From: Auanema rhodensis
Taxonomy: Eukaryota; Nematoda; Chromadorea; Rhabditida; Rhabditidae
Length of the DNA stretch: 64,000 nt
Direction: 5' to 3'
Assembly: GCA_964057225.1 (NCBI GenBank)
Contig: OZ059898.1
Location: 12,611,767 to 12,675,766 of the forward strand
Under the pieces are notes generated by a model, which saw nothing but the letters and a program-made list of their open reading frames with translations, was not told where the DNA came from and did no database searches. Positions 49,477 through 63,300 of this stretch are shown in pieces (position 1 is the first letter of the stretch; each line of letters starts with the position of its first letter). The translations under genes were made by a program, and so were the position numbers.

Positions 49477-52400
49477 CTAACAAGTACGATAGAAGCAAGG
49501 CTGTTTCTCGTATTCACTGCCATTACACTGACCACTGCCATAGCATTTTCGAACACGTTTACGGATTCCTTCGCCACAAGTCTCGGAACATGTCGACCAA
49601 TATCCCCAACCTATAATGATGTTTTATAAGAAAACAGTTATGCTCTTCAATTGGTTTGGTTGTCAAACGCACACCATAACTAAAGATATTTCACACTTGC
49701 ATTCTGTCAACACAGGCAGATGATGAAAAAAGGAAAAACACACACGCATGTGAACTGAGGTGATAATAGTGCAAAGTTTTAAATGAAAAAAAAAAGTTTT
49801 GTTCGAAAAATGTTGATGTGAGTGCAGAAAACGAAGTTTATCTTCAACCTATACGTTGAAGATAAGCTTATATGAAAATGAAAACCACGCATGTCACACG
49901 ATCTCACTGTTTTCAAATTATTCTTGTAATAGATTTTTGTCGAGTAGATGCAGGTCCGTGTCTTCAGTGTCTGGATGTTGACCCATTTTTTTAATTTAAT
50001 TTTTTTTTTTATAAAAATAATTTTTTTTCAAGCTTTTTCAGCTTTATTTTTTCTAATTTTTTAACTTTTTTTTCTTTTTTTGATATATCTTTTTTTGATA
50101 TCTTCAACATAAACTTTTTTGTATAATTGGTCAGTACTCGCAGATCTGATTATATTTCTTTTCGAATGAATTCCTTTCTCACCTCCCCAGGCTGCATTTC
50201 TGTTCTCGCATTCGCGATCATTACAAATTGCCGACTCTTTCCAGTTACCGGGACAGTTTCCGGTCTGACAGAATCGAGTTCGTCGTTTAACCTGCAAAAA
50301 GAAATCATATATAGTGAAATGACTTCAATAGACTATGATCTCCACAAAGTCTATCGTAATGACACGTACTCCTGCTCCACAACTGACTGAACATTGTGAC
50401 CATTGAGACCAGATCGACCATTCGCCAGATGACTTTGTATGACATGGCTGTTCGTTGCAGAATTGTTGCTCACTTGTTGGTCCAGAACAATCATTTCCAA
50501 GGCAACTTCTGTAAGAATGTTTTAGTCAGTGTGATTTCTTGAATTGTTTCTCATTAGCGTACCTACTACGTGAACGAATACCTCTTCCACAAACACGACT
50601 GCATTCATTCCATTCGTTCCAATTTGTCCATTGATTAACAAATGCACGAGCTGGACAAGTTCCCTTATTACATGAACGACGTTCGTGGGCAGATCCATCA
50701 CAAGGCTCGCGGGCACATGAACGTTGACGGACCATTGTTCCTGGACCGCAAGAGGTTGAGCATGTAGACCAATCGTTCCATGAACCCCATACACCGACAG
50801 CAGTACATGGGCCGGCATCACATCTTCGAACTTCAATGCTTTTCTCTGGAAAAAAGATGATTGATATTAGAGGTAGGTTGGTAGACATGATAATGGCCAT
50901 TTAAAGCTGGAATTAAGTTTGAATGCGAGCAAGTTAGTTGTTAGTTAAAGCAAGTATAATATAAAGCGTAAGAATTATAATAAGCAACACGAGAACAAGC
51001 AAAAGCTCTGAATCAAATGCTGCACCTTCTTCTTCAACGTCTTCAAAATCGTCAGTAGTATTGGTATTAGTTTGGTTGTTAGGTTGTGTTAGTAAAGCAC
51101 CTTTGAAGTATGTTACTCTAACATGCATATCAGAATCATCATCCTCTCCATTTTCTGTACCAGAAGCAGTAGTGTCAGTCGAAGCAGTGTTACTTTCAGA
51201 AGCACTTTTCTCACCATGGCAATCGAAAGCTAATGTTCGTTGAGGTGTCATGCACTTTCTGTATCTAGCTTGTGATCCACGTCCACAAGATACAGAACAT
51301 TGATTCCATTCGGTCCATGTTGTCCAACTGAAATAGTTTTTTTTAATTGTTTTTGAACAATATGGGGCTCATAAAATATTCAGGATTTTAAATTTAATTT
51401 ATTATATTTGTTGTAAAAACAAATGCTTACGTGTTTGGCCCATCGACATCCAAAGGACATGGGTCCTTGTTACATTGTTCAGTCTCAATAAGACTTTCAA
51501 TACATTTACCTCCAGTACATGTGCGTGATCTGAAACATTCGAATGAATGATTGAAGAAGATTTATTTGTTTTTTACCTTTTACGATATCCACCACCACAA
51601 CTGACAGAACATTGAGTCCATAAACTCCAGACTCCAAGTACTCCATGTACTGGCTTGGGATGCTCAACAGGAGGAGGCTTGATGCAAGTATCGGTTGGAC
51701 ATGGTAAATCTCTTCCGATTAAAGCATTGTTATTACATTGTAATGGCTGAATGACATCATGTTATTCTCAGAAACTCTTTCTGCATAGTTCTTACCAAAC
51801 ATTCTCCGTCTAAACAGTATCGTTCATATCCGCAAGATGTACCATCAGGCAAATTATCTCCAAAGAAACGATAATTACGTTGACTTCCGAAACGATTGGC
51901 AACATCACAGAAAACCTGTAAACAGCATGAAAAGTTATTGAACGCTCCAAGAAAATATGCTGATAAGATGATAATTTGCTAACACATATTCTGAGTGTTG
52001 TTTCATCTTCGTCTTCATTTAAATTATTTTTTTTTTATTAATTTGCAAACTTTTTTTGAAACAAATGATTTGTTTAATTTCAAACAAAATTGCTGATTGT
52101 CCGTTAAATTATTTATAATGTTACACGATGTAACTAAACAGGTATTGCCCTTTAACAGAAAGCCTGTTATCAGACAACATGTTGTAAAGTTTCGAAAAGC
52201 AATATACTTAATTGTAGAAACATAAACAAAAAAAATTTCAACTTTAAGTAAATAGATGGATTACTTAGTAATTGGTTTAATTCAAACATTCTTCTCTTTG
52301 GTTTTAACTGTTAAATGAGAAATTGCATTGAAATGACAGTTTAAATGAGATATAACTTACTTTGCAAGCTCTTTGTGGATAACGGTTAAGTTGACTTCCG

Positions 52401-55400
52401 GTACCAGTGAGATCATTATCATTCTTCAAACGCTTATGCTCCATACATTTTTCAGAAATGTACTGTAAAAATTCGAGTTAATGATAAGAAATATGATATA
52501 TTAATCTTTTTTTATCTTTGTGACCTAATTTTGAAAAAGAATTTCGCTGAATAAATGCAATTTTGAGAATTATTTGAAATAATTATGAATATTTTCATAA
52601 TATAGTTCCCTCTATAATCATTGATAAATGCCAGTTGATATAGTAGCACTCATTGGATTAGCCCTGTTTTCACAAAAAAAAAGAAAAAAAGCAATTCATG
52701 TTCTAATTGGGTTTGACATGTTTTTGACGGCACTTTGTTCAAATCTCAAGGCCCCCGAGGTGGTTTAGATGATTGAACACACAAAAAGAGAGAATAACCG
52801 CCTGTTGGGCGCAAAGAACATGGTTGTGCGAGAGCTGGTAGAAGATACTAAATGTGTGATAATGGTTTAATGAATTCTGAGAGATATACCAGTAACTTAA
52901 TCATTTGAAGTTTTTTTTTCTGGTTTTTGTACGATTATAGTTTGAGAGGTGAAGGCGAATTGAATTCATCGATATCTATTATCCTGTGTGCAACATACCT
53001 GTTCGACGGTTTGAGTAGAAGCACAATAGCGATCGCATACAACAGATTGTAATGTGCTTCCAACGCAATCATCTCCCCCATTGGTTGGGTATGGGTTGGA
53101 GCATGTTCTGCGGGTTGTCGCGAGGCCGATAGAGTTCCGGATAGGTGAGCATGAGCAACTGTTGCAGTTGGTTGGAGTCCAACCAGACCATCCCCCGTCC
53201 TGTTTCTGCAAATTAAATTCATTAACTGATATCCCATTGTACTAAAATCCGTACCTTGGGTACGTTCCAGGTTGAAGTTGTCGGCGGCTGTTCCGTCGAC
53301 AAAGGCGCCCGAAAAGGAGCCTCTGTGGTTGTGGTGGCAATAGCCCCTTGTCCAGTCCATGGCACACAACGGCCAAGCTGGCACCATTTATTGGGGCCAC
53401 AGAATGTTCCTAAAATTGCAAAGCTGAATTTCAGAAGCTATAACTCTGTTATACCTTCTAAAGCTGGATGTGAAGTAATAATGCGACCGAAGGATGACTG
53501 TCCACACCACATCATGTAGCAAATGCCATCGAAAGAATCTTGACGAGGAGTAACCTGAACACACAGTATTGATGATATTCAGTATAATTTTTCTTAATCA
53601 GTATCATATAAAGATCCCCCAGTTTGAAAGATTCAGTTACAAAATAAAGAAAGTTATTGAAAAATATTTTCATTGTCAACCGAGACAATTTTGATGAACC
53701 CCCTACCGTTCTAACCGGAAGTGCAAGGTCAACCCATGTGTCATAATACTTCTACAGATTTAGTAGTCCATTTATTATTTCAGTCACTTTTCATTGGTTG
53801 ACACGAACGTTTTCAAATATTTTTCTATCCACAGTTCATACTTCAAGCCCTTTAGCACACTACTCTCCTGTTATGATAATGCTAAACATACCTGACGATA
53901 GCCAACTCCATGCATCAGTTCACATTGTAAATTGGCATCATACACTTGTCCTGGCTTGATATTCACAGGAATCGTTAACTTAACTGGCATATTCGATACA
54001 CGTAAACAGTTTCTTCCACGTGCACTGTAAAATAAAAATACAATATCAGTATATTATATTGTTGACAATATATTTTTTTACATAAAACATAATTAAAATG
54101 ACTTTTAAGTTTAAAATGATGTCAATGTATCCAAACTTACTCCATTCTTTGTAAGAATTGATGATAATCACGAAGTGAGCATGTACTCCATGTAACTTTT
54201 CCTGGCCCAAGTGATGAACTCATAATGTGCTTTGATGGACAATATGGTTCATCGTGACGCATTCCAACACTGAATTTCAATAATTAATTCCAATAAGTTC
54301 TTCTACATATAGTTTTAGCATAAATCTCCTTCAAATCCCAATACGTGAACTTATTCACGTTTTCACGTAAAAAATCTTCGTACGTGAACATGATAGCATC
54401 TTATTTTCATTTTAATCATATCGAACAATGACGGACGGACGGTTGTATTCTGTTGTTCTTTTTTTCGTTTATCATTTTCGAAATGTCAGAGAAATAAAAA
54501 AAATGAATTTAATAACTGTCCAATCACTAATAGGCAGAAGTAGGCTAGATGATAGACAAAATAATTTATGCCCATATATGTCAGGTTTTATGCTAAAATG
54601 CAGGAGATATATGTATTGTGATGATATGATCTGAAGTTTGCGAAATGAAATTTCTGCATTAACTTCAAACTTTTTCGATTTTACCGTTTATCTCTCACGT
54701 ATCTCTCTCATTATACTTGTTTTTGCAGAATAAACATCAGAATATTTGTTGTTTACCTGTGACCGAGCTCGTGAGTTCCAATAAAGGCTGATGTGAAATC
54801 TAAACCTTCAGCGAGTGTGCAAGTATTCCAAGGATCGCACATTCCATCTAAACGAGCAATACCAGAGATGGAACGACTTCCAACTCCACGATGAATATCA
54901 TAACTGCAAATTGAATACAAGTATAAACTGATATACAAGAAGATTTGATTGTAAATGCCAAAACTATACCCAGTTAACATGATAGCATGATCCCAATCGC
55001 GGACACCAAGATTTCTTTGATAACGACAGAAACGATCAAGATACATTTGAGCATTTCCATGATTGTGAAGATGTCCAGCTAATGCTGGCTGAAAATCATT
55101 TAACCAGTTACATTGGGTCCCAAAAGGGTAGTTGACTTACAGGTTGCTTCTGTAAAACTTCATACCTAATAACTTTGAAAGTTAAAGGTGGAGAAGCAGT
55201 TGGTTGATAATACATAATTTGAATATTATTAAGAAGTGTAAGAGTATAATCTTGAAGTTTTTCATGTGAATGAGATCCATATTTACTATTAAAGTGACGC
55301 CATAGAAGCTCATCAACAAATACAGCTAATTCAACCTAAAAATAAACTTAAATTAGGGAGAAGACCTTGAATTTCTGTATTTTTAGTGATTGTTCATAGG

Positions 55401-57365
55401 GTTTATTCGTTTTTTTTTTGCAGATTAAAGTGCAAGAGGATGTTTCGATCTAGTTACTCACAACTAAGTCTGAATCTTGGGTCAAGCGTTGTCCGGTAAC
55501 GAAGACGTCCTCGAAAATGGCATTTTCATCTTCCATCAAACTCTCTTCAGTTACAACATTGTCCAGACCACAGAAATCATTTACTTCTTTCTTTCCAGCT
55601 AAAGTACTACGCTTGTAGACAATATGAACACCATGCTCTGAAAATGAATAATGTTATGGATTTCTAATTTCTTCACATTTCCTACCGTTGTCAGCTTGAC
55701 GCTTAGAACGATGAGCATGTTTATCAGGGAAAGGATGAATAACATGAATACCATCAGAATCAATGATAGTTCCTTTCTGAAAAATATCCAAATTATCTTT
55801 GAAAATTTATTTTTTCTTTAAATCTTTCTTATTTTCATTATAACATTCACATCACATTCAAACTAACCAAAGTTCAATTAACCAATAATTATATCAATTA
55901 TATGCTGATTATAGCAGTAAAGCGATGTCTTGAATTGAGTTTTTCTATCTCTTTCAAAAATTTCTCAAACAAATTTAATTTTCTTTCTTGCGATCATTAA
56001 CAAAACATGACTTCTGTTCAGCGTAATCGACAATTTTACAATTGACCAGACAGATAAAAGAAAGGAAAAAACTAAGAGACAATCAGAAATTGCCTATTTT
56101 CTGATTGAAAATCTTTTTTTTTGTTAAAATTTCACTTCGAAATCCGACAAGTTTCCTCTCAAATAGTACTACGAAAGTTGGAAATCTCCCTACGCTCTGT
56201 TGGCTATTCGTATAATTTGAATTATCTCTCAAGGTTTGTCATGCCATGAACTTCTTAGTTAGATCAATTTTCCAAACAGGATGATGTGTTAAGATGATTA
56301 TTCTCAATTTAAAAAAAACTTGGTTCCCTAAGTTCATCATCTGTAGCTTAATTTCAAAAACCTTTTTTTTTCGTAAAAATCTCCATTTTCTCAATTATGT
56401 GCTGAGATAGTATTCAGAACTTACAATTCGTCCATCACAGTTTGAGATGGCAGCGAATGTATGGTTAGACATGAAGCGATAGTGACAGCTGTTGGGTCGT
56501 GAGTCAAGACTTAGTCGACCTGAAATACAAGAAAAAAATAAATTTTATTCAATCGTTGATGTCATCATGACATCATATTTTAAGGAGAAAGATGTTCATT
56601 CGATTGAACACAATTCAGAGTTAATCGAGTTAAAGGATAGCAGTGTGTCTGAGTAGTAAGAGCTGACTACAATGCTGCGCATGAAGCGTCAAATCCATTA
56701 AATATTTTTACAAAATAAAAGTTTTTTTTGCCTTTTCTGGCATAATTTTAACAAAATAATTGAAATGAGAAATTGATTATTATCATGAATTAATTCTATT
56801 TTGGTACGAGATTTTCAAATAATTAGCCATTTACCTCCATTACTTTCATCATGATGAACGACAGTTACTCGTTCACCTACCAAACTATCAACAGTAGGAT
56901 GTAATGGAATTGAGTATTGACGATCTTTGATCTGAAAAAAGACGAACAAATGAAATAATCAGACAAGTATAATCTATTTTTTGAATCTAGACATCAAGTT
57001 GGTGTTTGAAATACCTTCAGCTCAATATGCTTTAGTGTATCGCTTTTGTCTCCGCCATACTGAATTTTCGGAAAAACTTCCTCATAGTCGGGAACTGAAA
57101 ATAAGAATTTGATATATGGGATGAATTTCGAACATCTTGAAAAAGTGTATGACTGTATATATTCATGTTTGAAGGATTTATTTGATGATTTTTGCTCATC
57201 CAATATCCTCTGTTATCGGTTCGTTATATCTATAGTGTGTGAGTGACATCACTCAGTCAATTTCAAATAAGAGAAAAGATATGTGTTACCTTCGCCTATT
57301 GTCTCAACTCCGAATGTGTATCGAAGCTCTTCTGGAGTGAAGAACTGCACTACAGCAGCTGATTC
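49477..57365 (-). CDS. ADAMTS metalloprotease with seven thrombospondin repeats (5' end missing)
   Basis: Twenty-three in-frame exons from 57365 down to the stop at 49477 give 1022 residues; the first exon(s) with the signal peptide were not found. Order: prodomain with a furin-type site HRSKRQ (exon 55776-55686); metalloprotease with HELGHSVGMRHD across 54757/54269 and Met-turn HIMSSS; disintegrin-like and WCQLGRC (53554-53255); first thrombospondin repeat (53205-52999); Cys-rich domain (52462-51577), no evident spacer; then repeats starting [60 protein letters not shown] and [12 protein letters not shown], the last ending QPCFYRTC at the stop. Other exons: 57290, 57015-57094, 56835-56931, 56425-56519, 55462-55637, 55141-55335, 54970-55088, 53892-54024, 51431-51529, 51215-51327, 50563-50845, 50370-50508, 50183-50291. 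ADAMTS enzymes cleave extracellular matrix; in nematodes they shape gonad and cuticle. Zinc ligands are intact, so activity is expected. Confidence 0.93.
50934..51214 (-). other. In-frame read-through extension of an ADAMTS exon encoding a hydrophobic C-terminus
   Basis: If the donor at 51214 (CATG|GTGAGAA) is not used, the frame stays open for about 93 codons to TAA at 50936-50934. The extension is rich in Ser, Thr, Asp and Glu, has potential N-glycosylation sites (NQT, NTT), and ends in a hydrophobic stretch of about 20 residues ([20 protein letters not shown]) followed only by TNN. This is an alternative C-terminus, either a GPI-anchor signal or a tail membrane helix. Not proven to be used. 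Confidence 0.5.
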
Positions 57366-60300
57366 CTGTAATAAGAACATATATTATATTATACTGTATT
57401 CGTTATTCAAATCAATTATTGATTTGTTTTTAATTATTTTAAGTAAAAATTGAGGAAAAGCTGATAGAGAAAGGTTCAGTTAAAACTATTTCACGGTTAC
57501 ATTTCACACATTCAAGACCGGATTTATCAGTTTTGACGAGAAAAGACAAGAATTGAACCATTTGATGAAGTTGTTGTATTTATAGTTTTTATACTTTTAG
57601 ATTTATATATCAACGAGCAAAAAAAAGGTCAAGCATTATGCGTTGTGAATGTTCAAAGTTTGTCGTCCGAAAAAGAAAAAAAACAAGGAAATATTAAGGA
57701 ATATATGACGTTTTTCCATACGAAGAGTTTAAAAAAAAATAAAAAATCTCGCTTATTAATCGAAATTCAAGGTTATTCTGGTACAACTCATCAACGTTTG
57801 CAAAGTAACTATCGTGTCTTCATATCTTTCAAGATATGGTTACAGTTTAAACATATTTATTACTTTTGACTTGAACTTCTACATCAACTACGATGTACGT
57901 CAATCACAACAACGAGGAAGACGATGTTGGCGATGATGATGATGATGATTTCGTGAACATCGATGGATCGTTGATTTGCAAATTCTGTTTCAGAATCTGA
58001 TTATTGTATCTCTTGATGTTTTCATATCATGTTATCGACAAGTTACACTCCCTTTCCTTTATAATTAAGGTGACATAAGATCAGATAAATCTTGTTCATA
58101 TCAAATTTTGAAAACTTCTATTCAGATTCCAAATGAACTACTATCGAAATTGGATTGACTTATATGGAATTGACATCTTAAAATGCTTGCTATACATAGT
58201 TTTGCAGAGAAAACAATGCAAATGATGATATTGTGAATATCAATCAACTCATCCCCCCAACTCTTGTTTAGTTTCTTTCATTTTTCATTAAAAATTTTTT
58301 TTCGTTTTTCCTGATATTGTACATTAAAACCTATGGGTGTGGTTAGAAAATTGAAGCATTTATCATGCTGTTTCTTTAAAACGTTACGCTGAACATGTAC
58401 ATGTATAGATATCAGATGGACCCACTTCCTCGGCCTAACCTACCTATGTATATGTCATCGAATGACGACATCAAGTATATTCTAATGAAATAAAAGATGA
58501 GAATCAAGAAGAAAAAGACATTGAAAAATTAATTTCTGGGTAACTACGACGAACTTTGATTTCAATTTAGAGCGGAAATTAGTATAATCGGCCAACAATC
58601 TACATCGATTTCATGTTTCATCTGGATTTCAATGGTCACTGTCTGCATCATGCAAACATATTCAATTTATCAGAATTTACTGCTACAGTTCAAATTCCCC
58701 CCCCCCCCCTAAGTTTGGTTGCAGCGTACTATCATCAATCGTCCACATTCTCAGCAGTATTTGATCATTCATGCTTTGCTGTGTGATGGTTGATGACGTG
58801 TACAGCTACTCTTTAGACTCAAAACACTTCAGAAAGCTGGCCATTCGGTTACAGAAGACTGACAAGATATGTTGCTATTCTGGTTTTGACATCATTGATG
58901 ACTCTTCAGATATCTTATCCTCACAGTGGATTAGATATAATGTATTTTGCCATCATCTTCCTGCTTCCCTTTTTTTGAGTCTACTTCTTATTGTCTATCT
59001 TCCCGTCTTTCAGCTTGGAAAGGCCTTTTCGGGCAATTCAAGCTGTATTATGCTGTATGAAGGATGGATGAAAGATGAAAAAACATAATTCCAACAATAT
59101 GAACATGTATAAGCGGATTAAGGGGAGAAAAGGACAGTCTGAGTGGCTGAAGTAGTCAAGGTCTCGCATCGGCGTCGCTGCCATCAGACGGCGCCATGTT
59201 ATACTGCTGCCAATGACTGTATGAAAATACCTTATACATTCGATTGTCTACAGCCCTCTTAATTAGTGTTGTCTAACTGATTACTTCTATTTCAGCATCA
59301 GAGACAGATCACATGATCATATCAGTGAGACTAGAACGGAAATCAGTATCCGCTGATAAACATCCGATGACCATTGATTCTCAACGCCTTAACCGTTTGC
59401 AATTTTGTTGGCATCAGAAGCATCATCACATCTAAGAGGAAGTGTAAGATGAGAAAAGATAAATGGCAACTATGTAGTCACATCATAGACAACGAAGGGC
59501 AAAAAGTGAAAAGAAGACAACCCGGAAATGAGGAGAAAATTCATATTGGGACCAAACGGCCAAAAAAATTATAAACTGCCATAGTTCGTATGTCAGATTC
59601 CAGTTTAATAAGTATACAGGCTGACCAATAGCAAGGTTTTGTCTTCATGGACTCCATGAATCTCGATCAAACTGATCGCGATGGCAGAAGAAAAAAAACA
59701 GGAAGTGCGTCGAGTAATGATGAGATGATATAGAACTAGTGGTTAGGAAGTTGGTCATATAACATTCATTATACTATTCTATCATACTCATTATGATTAT
59801 GAACAATAAAATAGAGGATTTATCATCGTCTTCTTCTTCTTTTTTTTTTGAAAAAGTAATTAACTTAGATCATTGGCAATAAGTTCCACCTTGACTACTA
59901 CCACCATCATCAACATCATCGTTAAAATTACTCAAATGAAAAATTCATTACTTATCTAATGGCCGGCAATTGAATAGCAATTTCAACAAATTATCCGGTC
60001 ACAAGTGTTGTGATTAGAGAGTGATAAGGGCTATCTGTTTGGGTTTCGCTTCTATCTCATCCATGGCCTTCCCAATTGGACATCATTTCAGTCTCTCACT
60101 CTCTCTCTCTATCGCTTTCGCTTCTAGGAGTAGTGTGTCGTTGAAACAATTAGAAAAACTGACAACAGATCTGAGAAAGATGCTAGATGCGTTGATGTTG
60201 AGACAATTAAACTTCTAAACTTCGTTTTGTTCATGTCCTCTTTTTCCGGAAACTATTTTTCTTTTCCCGTTTTTTCCCTTAATTTACATTAGTATCATCA

Positions 60301-63300
60301 CGTGAGAGTCCGCGTGAACTAACGTGTAATGCAATCAAAGTCATTTCGATTACTGAAGTCGTATTGAACGGTTGTATACAGCAACACAGCCAAGTAGTGC
60401 ATGGGCTTTCCCTCAACAAAGGCCATTTCATATATTTCAGTGTTGTTGTTGAAACTTGAAGATTAGGAGGAACAGTAAGACCGGAAACATTCGACTGGGG
60501 TGTGAACGTTGCGATTAGCCTTTTCAAGTGTTTGGATCACGTAAACTTTTGTTGACATGCTTCATCGTGACCCGGGAACAGGTTAGATTTATGCTTCAGC
60601 TGTTCCGGCTGAAAGGAAAGACGAAATTCCCCTTCATAAAAATGTTTGAAGCTGATTCAATTAAGAAGCTTTAGGTCTATTCATGAAAGTTAGTTGGAAA
60701 TTGTATGTGAAATCAAAAAACTAAATGTCGAGGGATTGAGAAAGTTTCAATTCAATGACAGTTAATAGTAGTAAAGAGATCGGAGATGGTTTTTCTCCCG
60801 TACTATAGACTACCCGATTCAATGGCCTTCTATAGAAACATTTATTTCAGCTAATACTTTCAAAAATGAGAATCAAAATAATCTGGCTTATTTCAGGCAA
60901 AATCTAAAAGATTTTTTTGACCATTTTTCAGTTAGCTTGTCTAAGACTTCAAAGTTAGAAGGTTTATCGCGAGATGACCGTGACGAACAAGCACAAGCTG
61001 TCTTAGATATACACTTATACACATTCAGCTAATTTTTTGAAATCCAGCGTTAGATTCATATCCAGAATCCGATGGCGCCACTAGTCTAGAGATATACTTC
61101 TCTTACACACACTTTCTTCCATTCATATCTCTGTTCTTATTCATTCTGTTCTTCTGTATCCGTACGCATGTGAACAAGGTGTTTTAGGGGGGGCAGGGGA
61201 GATCCCGCGAAACCCGGGACTAGGTGCACGAGACACGTTCAACAAACATTCAGATCAACTAACAAGGCCCGTGACAATTTTATTTAAGAAATTGTTATTT
61301 GAAAGTTTGTTGTTTATTTTTGTAATAACATATGAGGAAAAGCAAAAAAATGGGATGTTAAACCAGATGTCTCATTTCCTTTTCTGGTATGGTCAACTAG
61401 ATTATTTCATGCTTTTCTGCTTGAAAACACCGGATGATTGCGAGGTCAAAGCTAGAAGATGAACCATCGCATGAATAAAGCTCACATGTTCATCATCATC
61501 ATCTTATCCGGCTAGTTAAGACCGGACTTACAACCGCATTTGTTATTATAAAATTCAGACTAAGTAGGATAATGCTTTTATACAAAGCGTAAAAATTTTG
61601 AGATGATGATGACTACGATGACGATGACGATGACGATGACGACGACTAGGATGACAAGGATGACTATGATGTTTTCATGAACTTTGGTCAAGCATCACCA
61701 GAATATGTGGTTATGACCCATATACGTCATATTCATACTATCAATAAGCTCTTCTAAATATATATTTTTTGAGGTAGATCGTGTACTTTGTTTTCATTGA
61801 AATTGCCTAGAAAAACAAGAAAAAGTGCAAGAACTATGATGTCTTTAGTCCTTTAAGTGGATACAGTAACATTACAACTCTCATCTCTCATCAAACCAAT
61901 ACTATTTTCATGAAATGTACATAAATATTTAAGAAAAAAAATGATTTTTTTGTTCAAAAAGTGTTTCGAAATCAAACGATGGTCCCGAATATATTCAAAA
62001 TGGGAGTGAAGGACCATTTAAGCCAATAGACTGAAAACAGTGGAGAGTTTCTACCTATTTAAAGTGCAAAAAAGACGAATATTCTCATTATACTGTAATA
62101 TTCGGGGCTCAACGAGAAAATTTGATAGATAACCATGCAAGATAATATTGGATGAAAAATATACGATAAATTAAAGAGGATTAGAGAAGAAAAGAAAGAA
62201 AAGAAACATAAGTTGAAGAAGTAATTAAGATGATAATGATGATGTATTATTCAAAAAGTACATAATGAATAGATCTAATTTATTAATTTTTGTATTATTC
62301 TTGCCACTACCCCCGGTCACCTCTCTCGCTCTCTTTCTCCCTCTCTTCCTCTGATCATCAATCTACCAATCATATGTTAAGAAATGCATATAATGAACAT
62401 GAGAATTATACTTTACAATCCATATTTTGACAAATTGCTCAAAAAGTTTTGACAATTTCAGACAATTTTTCAAGTATTTGCCGTTGGATTAGCCTTGGCA
62501 TACAGGTTTCACCAATATCATTTTTGAAATGTTTAATTTTTTTCTTATTTTAAGAAAAAAAGATATATCGAACATTTTTCTAGTTTCACACTCTTTTGAC
62601 TAATTTTTCTGAGAAAAAAAAGGATCAATGACAGGTTTTAACTTTATAAAACAAATGAAATCGATTGTTCTAGCCATAAAAGAAAATAAGAGCAATTATC
62701 AGACCAATCGGCAATTCAGATGCTCTAGTAAAACACAACTTGTAGTTAAGATTTAGAAGATTGAACTTCTGAAGTTCAACTACTGAATTCGAGGTCGAAC
62801 ACTTGATTTCAAATTGAATTGAATCCCTAATCCGTTTCACTCAACGATTTGAAATTATTGATTGTATTAAGTTTGACAATGTCAAATTAAGATGCAGGTT
62901 AGGGAGGGTGGTTAAGTGGAAATGTCTGATAAGGCGTCAATTATTCGTTAATTCTGATTGAGAGCGTGAAAATCTACGTGAACTACGTGATTTACTTAAT
63001 TTTATTTTTTCAAAGTCAGGTATAGAAGAACGGTTGTATACTATCCCCCCCCCTCTTCTATTACTTTCTATCTCTATTGTTCTACCTCTTTGCCATACTT
63101 TCTTATCCCTCGGTTTATTTTTCTCTTTTTCTTTCTGTCTCTCTATCTTTCTGTTCTGTTGCTTCTGATTTCTCTTTGTAGTTTTCGTTCTCTTTGCAGA
63201 TTGAACGACCAGAGAGAAACAACGAGACGACGTCGTTTTTGAAGACAGTGGCGAGAAGCGTTGCCCTTGAACGAAAAGAAACGACATCGATTGTTAGGCA

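Noticed and set aside
49227-49577. 116-codon minus-strand ORF overlapping the ADAMTS last exon
   Set aside because: Its first part is the ADAMTS last exon in a wrong frame and the rest is low-complexity GA repeat.
58771-59088. 105-codon plus-strand ORF
   Set aside because: No recognisable domain, no acceptor before the start, and composition like the surrounding non-coding DNA. It contains a Leu-rich stretch but no support as a gene.
59125-59215. tRNA-like sequence with GAGTGG and TCAAGG pieces
   Set aside because: No box B, no T arm and no pairing acceptor stem; a cloverleaf cannot be drawn.
61180-61250. G/C-rich patch as a possible structured RNA
   Set aside because: No cloverleaf, snRNA or rRNA motif could be matched; only base composition is unusual.
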